A stretch of DNA of 64,000 nucleotides from Undaria pinnatifida (GCA_012845835.1 JABAKD010000018.1:434001-498000), one strand, 5' to 3'; positions 46,501-55,018 are shown, counted from the first letter of the stretch. The notes: generated by a model not told the origin, from the letters alone. Made by a program: numbers and translations.

Positions 46501-49500
46501 GTCCTCGTTGTATGGTTGCCCCATGTTTCCATGGTCGCTGTTTTGTCTGCGTCCGTCATATTTCCCTCCCCCTATCGTCGCCCCGTCGTTATTTTCGTCA
46601 TGCGGTTAGCTCCTCGTTGTTTCTCTCGCCCCCCCCCCCCCCTTGCATGTTTCTGCGCTTTCCGCTGTCTGCCCATCCCGATTGTTGGATTGTCCCGTGC
46701 TTTGCGCGCTCCGAAGTTTATCTTGTTTCCCAAGTCTTTGTTTTTGTTCGTCCCGTTTTTTCCCGTCCCGAGTTTTCCCTTGCCATCATTTGCCCTTCGT
46801 GTTTCTTGTTCGTTCCGTTGCTCGCCTCGTTGCTGTCCATCCCATTTTTGTTCTTGTTTTTCCCGTTTTTGGCACGCACCGACTTTTTTTCGTCCCGTTT
46901 TATACTTATGGCGTTGGTTTGGTCGCCGCTCTATCAATTAAAAAAACAAATCCAGTCCCTTCGTCTGCCAGCCCGGTTTATCTTTCTCATCCCGCTGTCG
47001 TCTTGCTCGTCCCGTATTTTGCTTACCCCCGTTCCTTTTCTCTTCTCCATTCCCTTTTTTGCGTGCCCGATTGTGCTCTTATCCCGTTGTGTTCTGGTCC
47101 CTCAATTTTCTCGGCCCGTTTTTTTTCGCGTCACTGTTATTTTTTTCTGGCTATTTTGGCACGTCCCGTGTTTTGGTCGTCCCTTTTTTTATTCCGTCAG
47201 GTCGTATTCCCTCAACCTCTTTGCCGTGTGTATTTCGCCCCGTCGTCTGTCCGTGCCGTTGTTTTCTCGAGTTCTGTTGTGGTTTTGCTCGTCCCGTTGT
47301 TTGCTCGTGCCCGGTTCTTTTGCTTGTCCTCGTTGCGTTTTCCTATTGTCCAACGCTGTGCCCGTCCAGTTTTGTGCTCCACTTGTCGATGTTCGCCATG
47401 TGTTTCGCAGCGTTTTTTTTTTCTCCTCCCGGATTCTCCCGTTACCCGTGTTTTGTTCGCCCCGTGTCTCACCCGTCTCGTTGTTTTACTCGACCCACTT
47501 TCCATTTTCTTTCCTCTCCCCGTTTTCTGCCTGTCTCGTTTATTTCGTCTCGTTATTTGCGTTTTTTGTCCCGTGTTTTTCTCGTCCCTCGTTCTTTCCG
47601 CCCCCCCGTCTTCCGTTGCCTCGTTGTGTTGTGTGGTTGTCCATTGTGTGCTGGACCCATAATTTTGCACGGCCATTTTTTTCCTCTCGTTCCAGTTTAT
47701 CCGTGTCTTTTCTTTTCTCATCTCTTGCTATGGTTTCTTGAAAAGCATTGCTCTCTTTATCCTGTTGTTTCCTAGCCTATCCTATGCTTGTTACCCCTTC
47801 TCAAAATTGGCTTCGTCACGTTGCCGTTTTTTGTTATCTTGCTCGTGTTCCCAGAGCATCCACTACTTCGTTCAGATGCATCTTGAGGGAGCCGGAATCA
47901 CCGACTGCGACCACTGGCACGACGACGCGGGTAAGCTAGTTTGTTGTGGTTTTTTTCACGCCGTACGACAACTGGTTTAGCCTGGTTACAGTTTTGTTTT
48001 ACGCCTTGAGATAACTTGGTTTTCCCGTGTTTTTCTTCTTTTTCTTCTGCGAATGTCTGACACACGCCACGGTAAATGTGAACCGTTTTCCTTCTGAGGG
48101 CGGCGGCTTCAGCAGCTCTACACCCAACACAATAGTGATTTGGATAAACATGAAACGCCCTGCTCCATGAACAATCCAAGGCCTAGCTAGGTATACGACG
48201 AAAGTAAACTGCCGAAAAAAACCCCGACGTAACTCCGATGATTTTGGGTGGCATGAAGCCCCGTCACTCAGAAAACGCTTCAGCAAGAAAAAAACGCTCC
48301 CTCTATGGAAACCCTTCAGAGCCACTGAGAAGAGCATCCCACGCTAAATTCAAGTAAGTTGCACTGAGAAAAGCATCCCACGCTAAATTCAAGTAAGTTG
48401 TTTCCGAAAACGTAGAGGTGTACAATTTTCCTTCTGAGGGTCGTCGCTTGAGGAACTCTATACCCCACCCCCTCCAATCTTATTCAGAGCAAACTAAAAT
48501 TGCAACCCGATGGGGGATCTTAAGGCCTAGCTAGGTATACGACGAAACCAAACTGCAAAAAAAGAAAGCCGACGAAATCCCGGCGATTTTGTAGTTGAGG
48601 AAGCACCGTCACTCAGAAAACGTTTCAGCTCAAGAAAGCGCTACCTTCATGGAAGCCCTTTGGAGCCACTGAGAAGAACATTCCACGTTAAATTCAAGTG
48701 CACAATCCAATGTATAAACACATATTGCTCAATTCAAAACGAGAATGGCATTCCGACAATTTTGGGTCAAGACTGCCCGTTTTTTTTTTCAGAAACCGTT
48801 TTTTGCCCAAAACTGCTGTCTCTGCCGATGAATGCGTCGTTTATTAATATTATTGGCGAACTTTGGAGCTGATCCTGCCCCCACATGGTCAAATAAAAAA
48901 CAACATTTTGTTGAAAGTTGTAAAGCGGATGTGTACGTGGACACCCCGTCTTTGTCGTACACTTACTTGGACCTACACCAGTTTTTTTTTTTCTGTGATT
49001 GTTGAAAGTTCGACGCCGGTAAAACACATCCTGTGTTTTAAGGCATTACAGTAATATGTACCAGCCTCCGTGTTGTTGACAAATTCGTTAGAAGTTGGAA
49101 AAAAACGTAACCCTTAGAATTCCAATAACAATACCCTGGTACTAATTGATTGTTTTCGGGGGTGGAAGTTTTACGTAGTAACCCCGTCTTTTTCAGACAA
49201 GTTACTTGGAATTGGAGTAGTTTTTTTTTACGGTGACCATTGGAGAAACGACGCCGGCATGACGCATTGTGGTTTTTAACGCCTTACAGTAGTATGTGAC
49301 AACTCCCATGTTGTTGAGAAATTTCTTAGAATATTTGCAAAACCGTTGGAATTACACTTTTTTTAGCCGGGTAGTTTGTTTTTTTTGTTGCGGGGGAATT
49401 TTGAAGCTGGTGCTGCTGCGCATTGTCGGACGGGGGAAAAAATGATACTGAAACTGAGTTTTAGTAACCCCCTCATTTTCGGGCAAATTACTCGGATTTA

Positions 49501-52500
49501 GACTTGCTCGTTCTTTTTTATGAATGTGACCACTGGAAAAACAACGACGGCGTAACACATTGTACGTTTTAACGCCTTGCAATGTTGTACAACAACCTCC
49601 GTTTTGACCTCCGTTTTGTTGTTGGCAAGTTCCTCAGGCTTTGGGTGACACCCTTGGAATTTTGACATTTCATGGTGATTGATTGTTGTTTTTCAGGTGG
49701 ACGTTGAAGCCCATGCTACACATTGTTGGATGGAAAACGAAGTATTGATGAAAGTGACAAGGAGGCGTTTAGCAACCCCGTTTTTTTCGGAAACTTACTT
49801 GCAAATAGGGTTGTTCGTTTTTTTTGTGACTGTGGCCGTTGGAAAATCGACACCCGTATAACACGTTGTGCGTTTTCACGCCTTGGAACACTGCATAGCA
49901 TCGCCCGTTTTCTGATGGACAAATTCCTTAAAATCCGGGTAAAAACTCGTGAAATATGACCAAAAATACGTGAAATTTGACCAAATCCTTGAAATATTAC
50001 CGAATCCCTGAAATTTGGGTGAAACAAAAGATAGTTGACAAAATCTTTGGAATTGGACGAGTTGCTTAAAATATGGGCAAATCCTTGGGATCATAGTAGA
50101 TACAGGAGAGCGCACAAAAAAGACAAAAGCGAGCCACATTCCTGGAAAGGTCGAAACGACAAAAAAAACGGGGCGTTGCGATTTCTGTGCGAATCGAGAA
50201 AATGACGGGGGGTTTTTATAACCCCAACCCTACGTCTTTTTTTTTTCTTGATTTGATTTTAGTAAACACCCCCCCCCCCCCGCTCTGGCTCCTTGAGAAA
50301 AAATATGGTTAATATATATATATATGTAAAACATCGGTCGCCCCGGTGGCGTATCAGGTTATCGTCGAGCCTGGTATAGGTCAGTTTCGTGAGTTCGAGC
50401 CCCGCCGATTGCATACTCGTATTAAATCATTGGGACTTTTTCTTGTGCACAAATTGACTTGCGGGAAGCGCGAGAGCGTGAGTTAACAACTCTCGATGAA
50501 AAATCGACGAGCAGTGGGATTGCTGAACCCTATGCGCAAGAAAAATTAAAGGCAAGAACTGGGGGGGAAAAGGGACGACACCTGTGACCACGGCTTGTCC
50601 AGAAGCTGGAAAGTAGAAGTGTGAGAAAATAATAAGAATAATAAGAATAATACTATACATATATATATTGCCCCCTTGGTCGTTACAGCACGTTTGTTCT
50701 TGCGGTGGTGCAAGAGTACGTTCAACCTTGACGCGTTTTCGCCCCGCATTCCCGACGGGGCCCTCCAATCGATGGCCTTGCCTTCTATTTAACCCGCATC
50801 GGCGACTAGGCATCATGACGCACCACGTCGGGTTCACTCTGCTGTTCGAGCAAGCGCTGCAGGTCATCGATCCCTCCGTCAGCATCCCCTACTGGGAGTA
50901 CACCATAGAATGTGAGCGAGGACAAGGGATGGGGTGGGAGCGGTCGGTGGTGCCCGTCATAGCTGTCAGGAGACGACACGTCCACCCCTTGACCGACGGC
51001 AACGGCCGACGGCAAATTTTTCCCGATATTTTTGTTTGACTTACGCCACGCTACTTGGTTTTAGCGTGGATAGATCGGTTTGACACCCTTGACCGTTGGA
51101 CTTTGTCTCCTGACTGACCGTTGATTTACTTTAACTGACGCCAAAGTAGTAGGTTTTGGTGTGGACAGATCGGTTTGACACCCTTGGCCGCTGGGCGTTT
51201 TTCGTTTACTGGCTGTTACTTTATCTTGACTGGCGCCACACTACTAGGCTTTAGTATGGATAGATCGGTTTGACGCCCTTGACCGCTCGCTGGACGTTGT
51301 CTCTAGACTGACCGTCTCCTGACATATTTGATGTCAAGTCCCAGTTAAGTCATAGCTTTGATGTTTGCCTTAACCCTTTTGAGGCCCGTGAATAGGGACA
51401 AAAAAACGACTGACTGCGTCATTTTCAAGCTGTCTAGACCGTGAGCACGCAACGGTATGAGTACGATCCTGTTACATGCTGCGCGCGTCCCACACGAGAG
51501 AGTGTTTGCATGTTTATTGTTCGGACGCCAACTTTATTCATCGCGAACTATTAGTGGCCGACTAACCCCTTCAGAGCCCCGAAATCCCCCCTATACTACT
51601 TCCATGTAGTTTGACCTCGAAAACGGGTTTCCAGTTGTATAGGCGTTAGGTCGTGATCGTCAATTTCCGTCGCCAATGTTTCCCTGTGAGGTCTCCAAGT
51701 GGTTGCGTAAATTTTCGTGCTATGAGTATGATAGTGGGTTCTGGAGAGGATCCACCACATTGGATACGGTGCGCTGTTCGAGCAAGCGCTGCAGGTCATC
51801 GACCCCTCTGTCAACATCCCCTTCTGAGAACACACCGTAGATATAATGTGAAGACTGTTGGTATTGTTTTTGGCCAGCGTTGACCCGTTTGGGGCCTAAT
51901 TTCGGGCTTACGCAATTGAAGGGGGGGGTGACCGCGTGCACGTGATTCGATGCGAGTCGACGAGAGAAGAAGGGGCCTCAGTATTCTCGCGATAAAAATG
52001 AAGGCACACACCGTAGTGGGGAGGGGGAAAAAGAGCCTGCTGAGTGACCCAGGATCTGAAGTTACGTCTAGGGACGGATGAAGATAAAGAAACCGTGCGA
52101 GGATAATGATGGAATGCACTCTAACATTTTCCGTGCACAGAGTGGTTTGCATCGCCCTGTTGACCCTGGTACAAGCTAGTTCTAAGCGGAGTCGCCGACC
52201 TACTGTATAGCATTAATGAGGACACACACAGTTATGTCGGAGTAACACACACAGCTTGCAAACATGAGTTTCGACGATTTTTTCGATCTCACAGCTGGAG
52301 TGTATATTTATTTTTTTATGATATAGACTTTATGCATATGTATTTTGAACATTGGTACGTGCTTTCCCAACACTAAGAGATGCATGCTACGGCAAGAGTT
52401 GAGCCATATATTTTCTGAGGCTACTACTCACGTGAGGAGCTTCAGAACCAAAAGAACGGCTCATCCATACCGTAGAAGGCGTTTTGACGTTGTCTCATCT

Positions 52501-54978
52501 ACCTGTGTTGCGGCGATTTTGATTTGTGCGGCGTCGCCGGGGTCGGACTCGCACGGCTTCTCCGTGAATTGTCAGCGCAAAAATTTCGTTGCATCACCGT
52601 AACGTCTCGGCATATCAATCGGTGTTTCGACCAATGAATCAGCCCGACGCATCAATGTTTGGCCAATGAAACATGCCGAAACACCAGAATTCGGCCAATT
52701 AATGGGTTTGATCCCTTCTTTGGTAAACTCTACTGCTGCTGTGCTAGGTGATTAGTGTTTGCTGCGCAGCGTAGCTGGGGTTGGGAATTTCGGGTAACAT
52801 CCCTATGCTGTAATATGCCTCAAAATACTAGTGGTACTACAGTAGTGCGAATGTTGTTTCATTGATTTCTGCGACATTCTTGCGTAATTCGGGTGCAACC
52901 TTCACTGCTGTGTTCGGCGCCTCGGCGACTCATTTTTTTCGTAGCCTCGCTGGGTTTGGACTCGTACGGCGACTCCGTGATCTTCAGCCCCAACTGGCTG
53001 GGTGCTGCTTCGCCCGACAATGACTTCCACACCATCTCGGAGGGTCGCTGGGCTTTCCTTCCAATCAAGACGGTAAGGGTTTCCTACAAAGGGGAACGGA
53101 TTCGTGTATGGGGGGGGGGGCAGGGTGCAGAACTTTTGTCTCGGTCCGAAATGTTAGGGTTTCCTCTATACGGGAAGTGATTCCTATTTTTTTGTTTGGA
53201 GGTGCGGCGTGCATTACCTCACCAGACAGCATTTTGCACACCATCAGTAAGGGCCGCTTGGGCGTTTTTCCCGGTCACGTAGGTTAGGGTTTCCTGTGGA
53301 AACAGAGGCGGGGGGAAGAGATTCATAGAGGCTTAGGGTTCGGGGGGTGGGGCAGGGGAGAAAATGTTGCCACCAGATATGACCTTCGGCACTGCCTCTG
53401 AGAGTCGCTGATCTTTCCTCATTGGCAAGCAAGTGCGGGTCTCCTGTATAGGGGAAGGGATTCATGTATAGGGCGGGGTGGTGCTGAGCGTTTACTCCGG
53501 TCCATAAGAGTAGCGTTTCATACATAGGAGTGTGAGATTTATCGAGGGTTTTTGTTGTTTAATTGGGGGGGTGAATGGTCCCGCCAGAATAACCACGTCA
53601 TCAACGAGGGCCGCTGGGCGTTCCTCCTAGTCACACAGTAGATAAGGGTTTTCCTATGTGGGGAAAGGGACTCGCACTATTCGCGGGGAGGGGGCGGAGC
53701 TTTTGCCTCCGTCCAAAAGTTTGGCGTTTTCCTGCAGAGGCGAGGCACTCGAGAGGCAATTTGTTTTGTGGGGGGCAATTATCTGACCGGACAACGATGT
53801 CGACACCGTCATCATGGGTCATCAGGCCTTCCTATCGGTCAAGCAGATAAAGGAGTTTCGTGTGTAGGAGGGGTGGAGGGGTGGAGGGGTGCGAGGGTGC
53901 CGAGCGTTTCACCCGGCGGAGGCGGTAAATATTTATTATGTTGGGGAAGGGACTAAGGGAGATAGTTTGGCGGGGAAGGAGGGGGTGTGGAGGGCGGTGA
54001 GCGTCGGCGTTTTTCTGGTAAAGGTTAGCGTTTCCCTTTTGGGGGGTGGGATCTGTGGAGATGGTTGGAGTTGAGCGGGGGGGGGGCTGGTCGTTTTCTC
54101 CGGTGAACGCTACAAGTACGGTTTAGGTTTTTGTTCTTGTTCTTGTATAGGAAGCATTATATATTGTCCACAGCTGCACGAGCTTCGCCGCGCTCTTTGG
54201 AACACGGAGTGCTTTTGCGTTTTTTTACTTGTTATTGCTCATATTATTGTTCTGGTTCTTAACCTTGCTCAGTTCTTGTTCTTCTGCTTGTATAGGAAGC
54301 GTGGCCAACCGTCCACAACTCGTACGTGCTTCTTCGCCTGCTGTGTTTTCGGCCACGTTCGTGTTCGTGGTCTTATACCATCATTAATGTCCTACAAAAG
54401 TTCTTAATGTCGGTAATGTTCTGGTTTCTTGTTCTGGCTTTGGTATATGACGCGTGATAAACCTTCCACAATGGGTACGTGTTTCTTTGCGTTCATGCTG
54501 TCGTTATCGGTCTACAGTACTTGATATTCGCTTTTTGAAAGTTCATGTTATGTTGAAGTTCTTAATATTTATATTTTTTTTGTTTTTTATCTGAATATTT
54601 TTAATATATATAAATTATTTTCTTGTTCTTGTTCTTGTTCTTGTTCTTGTTCTTGTCCTTGTCCTTGTTCTTGTTCTTGTTCTTGTTCTCGTTCTGGCTC
54701 TTGTATTAGAAGCGTGGTCACCCTTCCACAACTCGTGCAGGTTTTTCTTGCTCTGTACAACACCGACGTCTCCAGCTCTTGTATTTGTTCTTGTTCATAT
54801 TTATTACCAACTGCAATATAACGTAATGCTTTTTGTACTTTTTATTCTGCTTGTTCTTGTTCTTTTTCTGACACAGGATACATGGTCAACTGTCCACAAC
54901 TCGTACGGGCTTCTTCGGGCCCCGTGGAACACGGACTCGACGCCCTACCTTACCCGTCATAACACCACCAACAGCAAG
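34317..54978 (+). CDS. Secreted tyrosinase-family protein, split gene, at least nine exons, 3' end not found
   Basis: Exons A-I at 34317-34512, 35579-35667, ~38389-38609, 41990-42098, 45499-45621, 47855-47930, 50810-50911, 52945-53072 and 54877-54978. The product is a type-3 copper protein (PF00264 family), expected to oxidise phenols, entering the secretory pathway through an N-terminal signal peptide. Seen directly: GT-AG borders and matching phase at every testable junction (A/B 1, C/D 2, D/E 0, E/F 0, F/G 1, G/H 1, H/I 0). CuA histidines lie nine residues apart across exons F-G, then Glu eight residues on, then PYWEY. B/C is unresolved because the exon C acceptor is uncertain. No CuB exon was recognised after exon I, so the gene is either cut by the window, interrupted by longer introns, or broken. 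Introns hold R1, R2, SINE and splice-edge repeats. Confidence 0.8.
35220..35465. repeat. TACCGTC-rich repeat array upstream of exon B
   Basis: Dense TACCG(T/C/G) motifs every 10-25 bases with a higher-order unit of about 110 bp resembling 36025-36370. Both arrays flank exon B. Confidence 0.6.
35579..35667 (+). CDS. Tyrosinase exon B
   Basis: Two bases plus 29 codons: VWTGSVAHLPPLAHHITPSV then VSRSMSVRT. The acceptor is GCGTGTGTAG|AC and the donor ACA|GTAAGT. With exon A the boundary codon is GAC. It ends in phase 0. Alternating hydrophobic residues fit a beta-rich N-terminal region of the secreted protein. Assignment rests on splice signals, phase and position, not on a recognised domain. 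Confidence 0.55.
35765..36010. repeat. Three tandem units with AAAAGAGAAGTAG
   Basis: AAGAAAAGAGAAGTAG and variants recur at about 35770, 35870 and 35968, with GGTTGTTGTTTGCATGAGAC between. Lies in the intron after exon B. Confidence 0.7.
36025..36370. repeat. TACCGTC-rich tandem array, unit about 110 bp
   Basis: Three units; the best-conserved parts are AAGGCAGTTACCGTCA, AATTACCGTCGTG and GGTTTTACCGTTTCCGTC. Same family as 35220-35465 on the other side of exon B. Confidence 0.7.
36371..38235. other. Intron B-C, no exon recognised
   Basis: Contains a very decayed minus-strand R1 right end near 36495-36600, clustered GAGCGAAGCG motifs at 36900-36950, and a local duplication of ACGCGTGAAAA with GGTGGCGGA at 37450-37560. 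An additional small exon could be hidden here. Confidence 0.35.
38270..38365. repeat. CCACCG-rich tract before exon C
   Basis: Runs of GCCACCGCCACC type; would encode poly-Pro if translated in the exon C frame. Whether it is exon (a Pro-rich linker) or intron is unresolved. Confidence 0.6.
38389..38609 (+). CDS. Tyrosinase exon C: conserved N-terminal module
   Basis: Reads LGLAVSSEYKAITGSPWPNI then VEPYRKTTLTAISQLGD and DFYTWSFEDGTTLEG, a module I associate with stramenopile tyrosinase-family proteins ahead of the copper domain. The donor is AAG|GTGAGA, phase 2; the leftover AG plus G of exon D gives Arg. The 5' border is uncertain. The frame stays open up to 38236 through a Pro-rich stretch coded by CCACCG repeats, but that stretch has no acceptor AG. 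AGs at 38367-38368, 38387-38388 (used here, phase 0 to match exon B) and 38406-38407 are candidates. Confidence 0.7.
38639..38970 (+). mobile_element. R2 copy in intron C-D
   Basis: Starts ACGCGTGCGACGGTAGAGGC just 30 bases after exon C, with AATGACGGGGCTCCTTAACC and a decayed right end CAATCGCATCATGGTGC. Confidence 0.55.
39737..39953. mobile_element. Small inverted-repeat element with CGACCC repeats
   Basis: Left end CAGGGCTTTCCGCGGGTGGG; right end, reverse complement, CAGGGTTTTTCACGGGTGAG. The interior is made of CCCGACCC-type pentamer runs. A CAGGG start resembles hAT-type elements, but no 8-bp target duplication is clear. A related copy is at about 44013-44230. Confidence 0.55.
40348..40377 (+). 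repeat. Short interstitial TTAGGG repeat
   Basis: GGGTTAGAG then three GTTAGGG-type units and GGGTTAG. About four units inside intron C-D, far from any chromosome end in this window. Confidence 0.75.
40540..41870. repeat. C-rich low-complexity tract in intron C-D
   Basis: Strongly pyrimidine-biased, mostly CCCCACC / CCCCTCC runs, with one duplicated 55-bp segment (40705-40770, CCACCGCCCCTGCCCCCC). Frames through it are Pro-rich artefacts. It leads into the exon D acceptor and its upstream copy at 41650. Confidence 0.7.
41990..42098 (+). CDS. Tyrosinase exon D
   Basis: One base plus 36 codons: HVEHMFTTVGRQQVTLSQSF then ASTGETYTTEATIMVK. The acceptor is GTGTGTACAG|G and the donor AAG|GTGCGA. 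The boundary codon with exon C is AGG (Arg); it ends in phase 0. The beta-strand-like pattern with G.Q.VT fits the end of the N-terminal beta-rich domain that precedes YVRREIR in this family. Diverged copies of its acceptor lie upstream and of its 3' end plus donor downstream. Confidence 0.8.
42500..42740. repeat. Tandem repeat in intron D-E, unit about 65-85 bp
   Basis: Units share GTGTGGTTCCA, (A)TTAAGATGTACTTGGTAG and GCGAAACATTGTG-like parts. Similar sequence recurs at each exon D edge copy to 44890, so the higher-order repeat is longer. Confidence 0.65.
42784..44790 (+). repeat. Six diverged copies of the exon D 3' end plus donor
   Basis: Copies at about 42784, 43410, 43501, 43616, 44370 and 44750 all resemble ACCATCATGGTCAAGGTGCG followed by AGGCA. 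They vary as CCACCATCATGGTCAACGCG, CCGTCATGGTTGAAGTGTG, CGACCAGGGTTAAAGTGGG, ACCATCACGGTCAAGGCTCG, CCACATGGTTAAAGTGTG and CCACCATGGATAAAATGTG. The real exon end is at 42098. None of the copies keeps a usable exon. Confidence 0.75.
43012..43262 (-). mobile_element. R2 copy in intron D-E
   Basis: Right end CCTCTATCGTAGCGCGCGTG; internal GGTTAAGGAGTCCCGTC; left start AGAGGTGCACCATTTTTT. Confidence 0.6.
45499..45621 (+). CDS. Tyrosinase exon E
   Basis: 41 codons, phase 0 at both ends: YVRREIRQLTDRDREAFLTA then MEVIYRLDPNVGRSRYGDEF and K. The acceptor is TTACCTTTGCAG|TAC with a good pyrimidine tract, the donor AAG|GTGGGC. R.EI..L...DRE.F..AM..IY is the helix that precedes the first copper histidine in tyrosinases and related proteins. 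This is the clearest single exon by splice quality and codon pattern. Confidence 0.85.
45918..45985 (+). repeat. Diverged copy of exon E 3' half plus donor
   Basis: GTCCTTGACCCCGCCATCGG and TAGAAGCCGTTGCGGATACG followed by GTGGG match exon E CTTGACCCCAACGTCGGGAG / AGCCGCTACGGAGACGAG and its donor. Stops and changed splice context make it non-functional. Further local repeats of ACTCCCTA(C/T)GG occur at 45790, 46310 and 46465. Confidence 0.75.
46600..47800 (+). repeat. Pyrimidine-rich CGTCCCGTTTT tract in intron E-F
   Basis: About 1.2 kb of short irregular repeats around CTCGTCCCGTTTTTT. It keeps two frames open for hundreds of codons by composition alone (46476-47741 and 46643-47662), giving Ser/Phe/Pro-rich nonsense. 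Not coding. Confidence 0.8.
47855..47930 (+). CDS. Tyrosinase exon F: first copper histidines
   Basis: 25 codons plus one base: SIHYFVQMHLEGAGITDCDH then WHDDA. The acceptor is TCGTGTTCCCAG|AGC and the donor G|GTAAGC. The last G joins GC of exon G to give Gly. The His of WHDDAG (about 47918-47920) lies nine residues before the second His in exon G, the CuA H2-H3 spacing of PF00264. One of the His in IHYFVQMH is the candidate H1. Cys in DCD may form the thioether or a disulfide; not decided. Confidence 0.85.
48302..48400 (+). repeat. Short tandem duplication in intron F-G
   Basis: CACTGAGAA(G/A)AGCATCCCAC with GCTAAATTCAAGTAAGTTG occurs twice in a row. R2-like sequence flanks it; a second R2-like copy at about 48420-48700 repeats the whole context. 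Confidence 0.7.
48990..49885 (+). repeat. Four diverged units resembling the exon F end and donor
   Basis: At about 49000, 49240, 49525 and 49835 a segment like GTGACCACTGGAAAAACAAC then GACGGCGTAACACATTGT resembles exon F GCGACCACTGGCACGACGAC with GCGGGTAAGC. Each unit also has TTTTAACGCCTTACAGTA-like sequence matching the intron start. Spacing varies between about 240 and 310 bp. Confidence 0.55.
50335..50655 (+). mobile_element. tRNA-derived SINE, copy 1
   Basis: Begins CGGTCGCCCCGGTGGCGTAT. GTGGCGTATCAGG fits an A box and GAGTTCGAGCCCCGC a B box 42 bases later, as in RNA polymerase III tRNA promoters. A tRNA-unrelated body (GACTTGCGGGAAGCGCG, GGGACGACACCTGTGACCAC) follows, then an AATAAGAATAATAAG tail. 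The second copy at 56276-56575 shares the whole length. It sits in intron F-G. Confidence 0.75.
50810..50911 (+). CDS. Tyrosinase exon G: third CuA histidine and PYWEY
   Basis: Two bases, 33 codons, one base: IMTHHVGFTLLFEQALQVID then PSVSIPYWEYTIE. The acceptor is GGCGACTAG|GC and the donor T|GTGAGC. The first codon with exon F is GGC. The second His of THH is followed eight residues later by the Glu of LLFEQ, and then by PYWEY, the counterpart of the PYWDW motif of tyrosinases. The acceptor pyrimidine tract is weak. Ends in phase 1 and joins CC of exon H to make Ser. Confidence 0.85.
51040..51330 (+). repeat. Three tandem units of about 95 bp in intron G-H
   Basis: Each contains GTGGATAGATCGGTTTGAC or a variant, then (A/G)CCCTTG(A/G)CCG, and starts near ACGCCA(C/A)(G/A).TACT. 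Units at about 51045, 51140 and 51230. Confidence 0.75.
51765..51850 (+). repeat. Pseudo-exon copy of exon G
   Basis: GCGCTGTTCGAGCAAGCGCT, GCAGGTCATCGACCCCTCTG and TCAACATCCCCTTCTGAGAA match exon G closely. The Trp codon of PYWEY is TGA here and Tyr is Phe (TTC). The donor area ATATAATGTGAAG resembles the exon G donor. A dead duplicate about 0.95 kb downstream. Confidence 0.85.
52130..52320 (+). mobile_element. Old R1 copy in intron G-H
   Basis: Right-end part only: CCCTGTTGACCCTGGTA, GGAGTCGCCGACCTA, a damaged CGATCGGAG block, CACACAGCTTGCAAACATG and GGAGTGTAT. Confidence 0.65.
52945..53072 (+). CDS. Tyrosinase exon H
   Basis: Two bases plus 42 codons: SLGLDSYGDSVIFSPNWLGA then ASPDNDFHTISEGRWAFLPI and KT. 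The acceptor is CATTTTTTTCGTAG|CC, the donor ACG|GTAAGG. The boundary codon with exon G is TCC. WLG..SP.ND...I..GRWA is a typical linker between the CuA and CuB halves in this family. Ends in phase 0. Four or five diverged copies of its 3' end and donor follow in the intron. Confidence 0.85.
53240..53860 (+). repeat. Diverged tandem copies of exon H 3' end plus donor
   Basis: Copies near 53245, 53385, 53595 and 53800 resemble exon H ACCATCTCGGAGGGTCGCTG with GGCTTTCCTTCCAATCAAG and intron start GTAAGGGTTTCCTA. Examples: ATCAACGAGGGCCGCTGGGC then GTTCCTCC; CTCTGAGAGTCGCTGATCTT. Each is followed by the same intron words (GGGGAAGGGATTC). Spacing is 140-210 bp. Confidence 0.8.
54150..54760 (+). 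repeat. Diverged tandem copies of the exon I start, with CTTGTT runs
   Basis: Four copies at about 54160, 54295, 54455 and 54710 resemble exon I GATACATGGTCAACTGTCCA and CAACTCGTACGGGCTTCTTC. Examples: AGCGTGGCCAACCGTCCACA then ACTCGTACGTGCTTCTTCGC; AGCGTGGTCACCCTTCCACA. Each follows a (CTTGTT)n run and AG-like acceptor; the longest run is at 54624-54690. Confidence 0.8.
54877..54978 (+). CDS. Tyrosinase exon I, last recognised exon
   Basis: 34 codons, phase 0 at both ends: DTWSTVHNSYGLLRAPWNTD then STPYLTRHNTTNSK. The acceptor is TTTTTCTGACACAG|GAT, the donor AAG|GTATTT. VHN.YGLLRAPWN..P is strongly conserved in the family. A CuB exon should follow, but none was recognised up to 64000. Confidence 0.85.
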
Positions 54979-55018
54979 GTATTTAACGCAGACTATTAAT
55001 ATTGGAGGATACTGGTAC

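Noticed and set aside
46476-47741. 421-codon plus-strand ORF, the longest in the window
   Set aside because: Produced by pyrimidine-rich CGTCCCGTTTT repeats in intron E-F; Ser/Phe/Pro/Val-rich, another frame is open for 339 codons too, and no domain is seen.
50341-50412. A tRNA gene
   Set aside because: A and B boxes are present, but the cloverleaf is poor and the sequence continues into a shared body and tail with a second copy, so a SINE.
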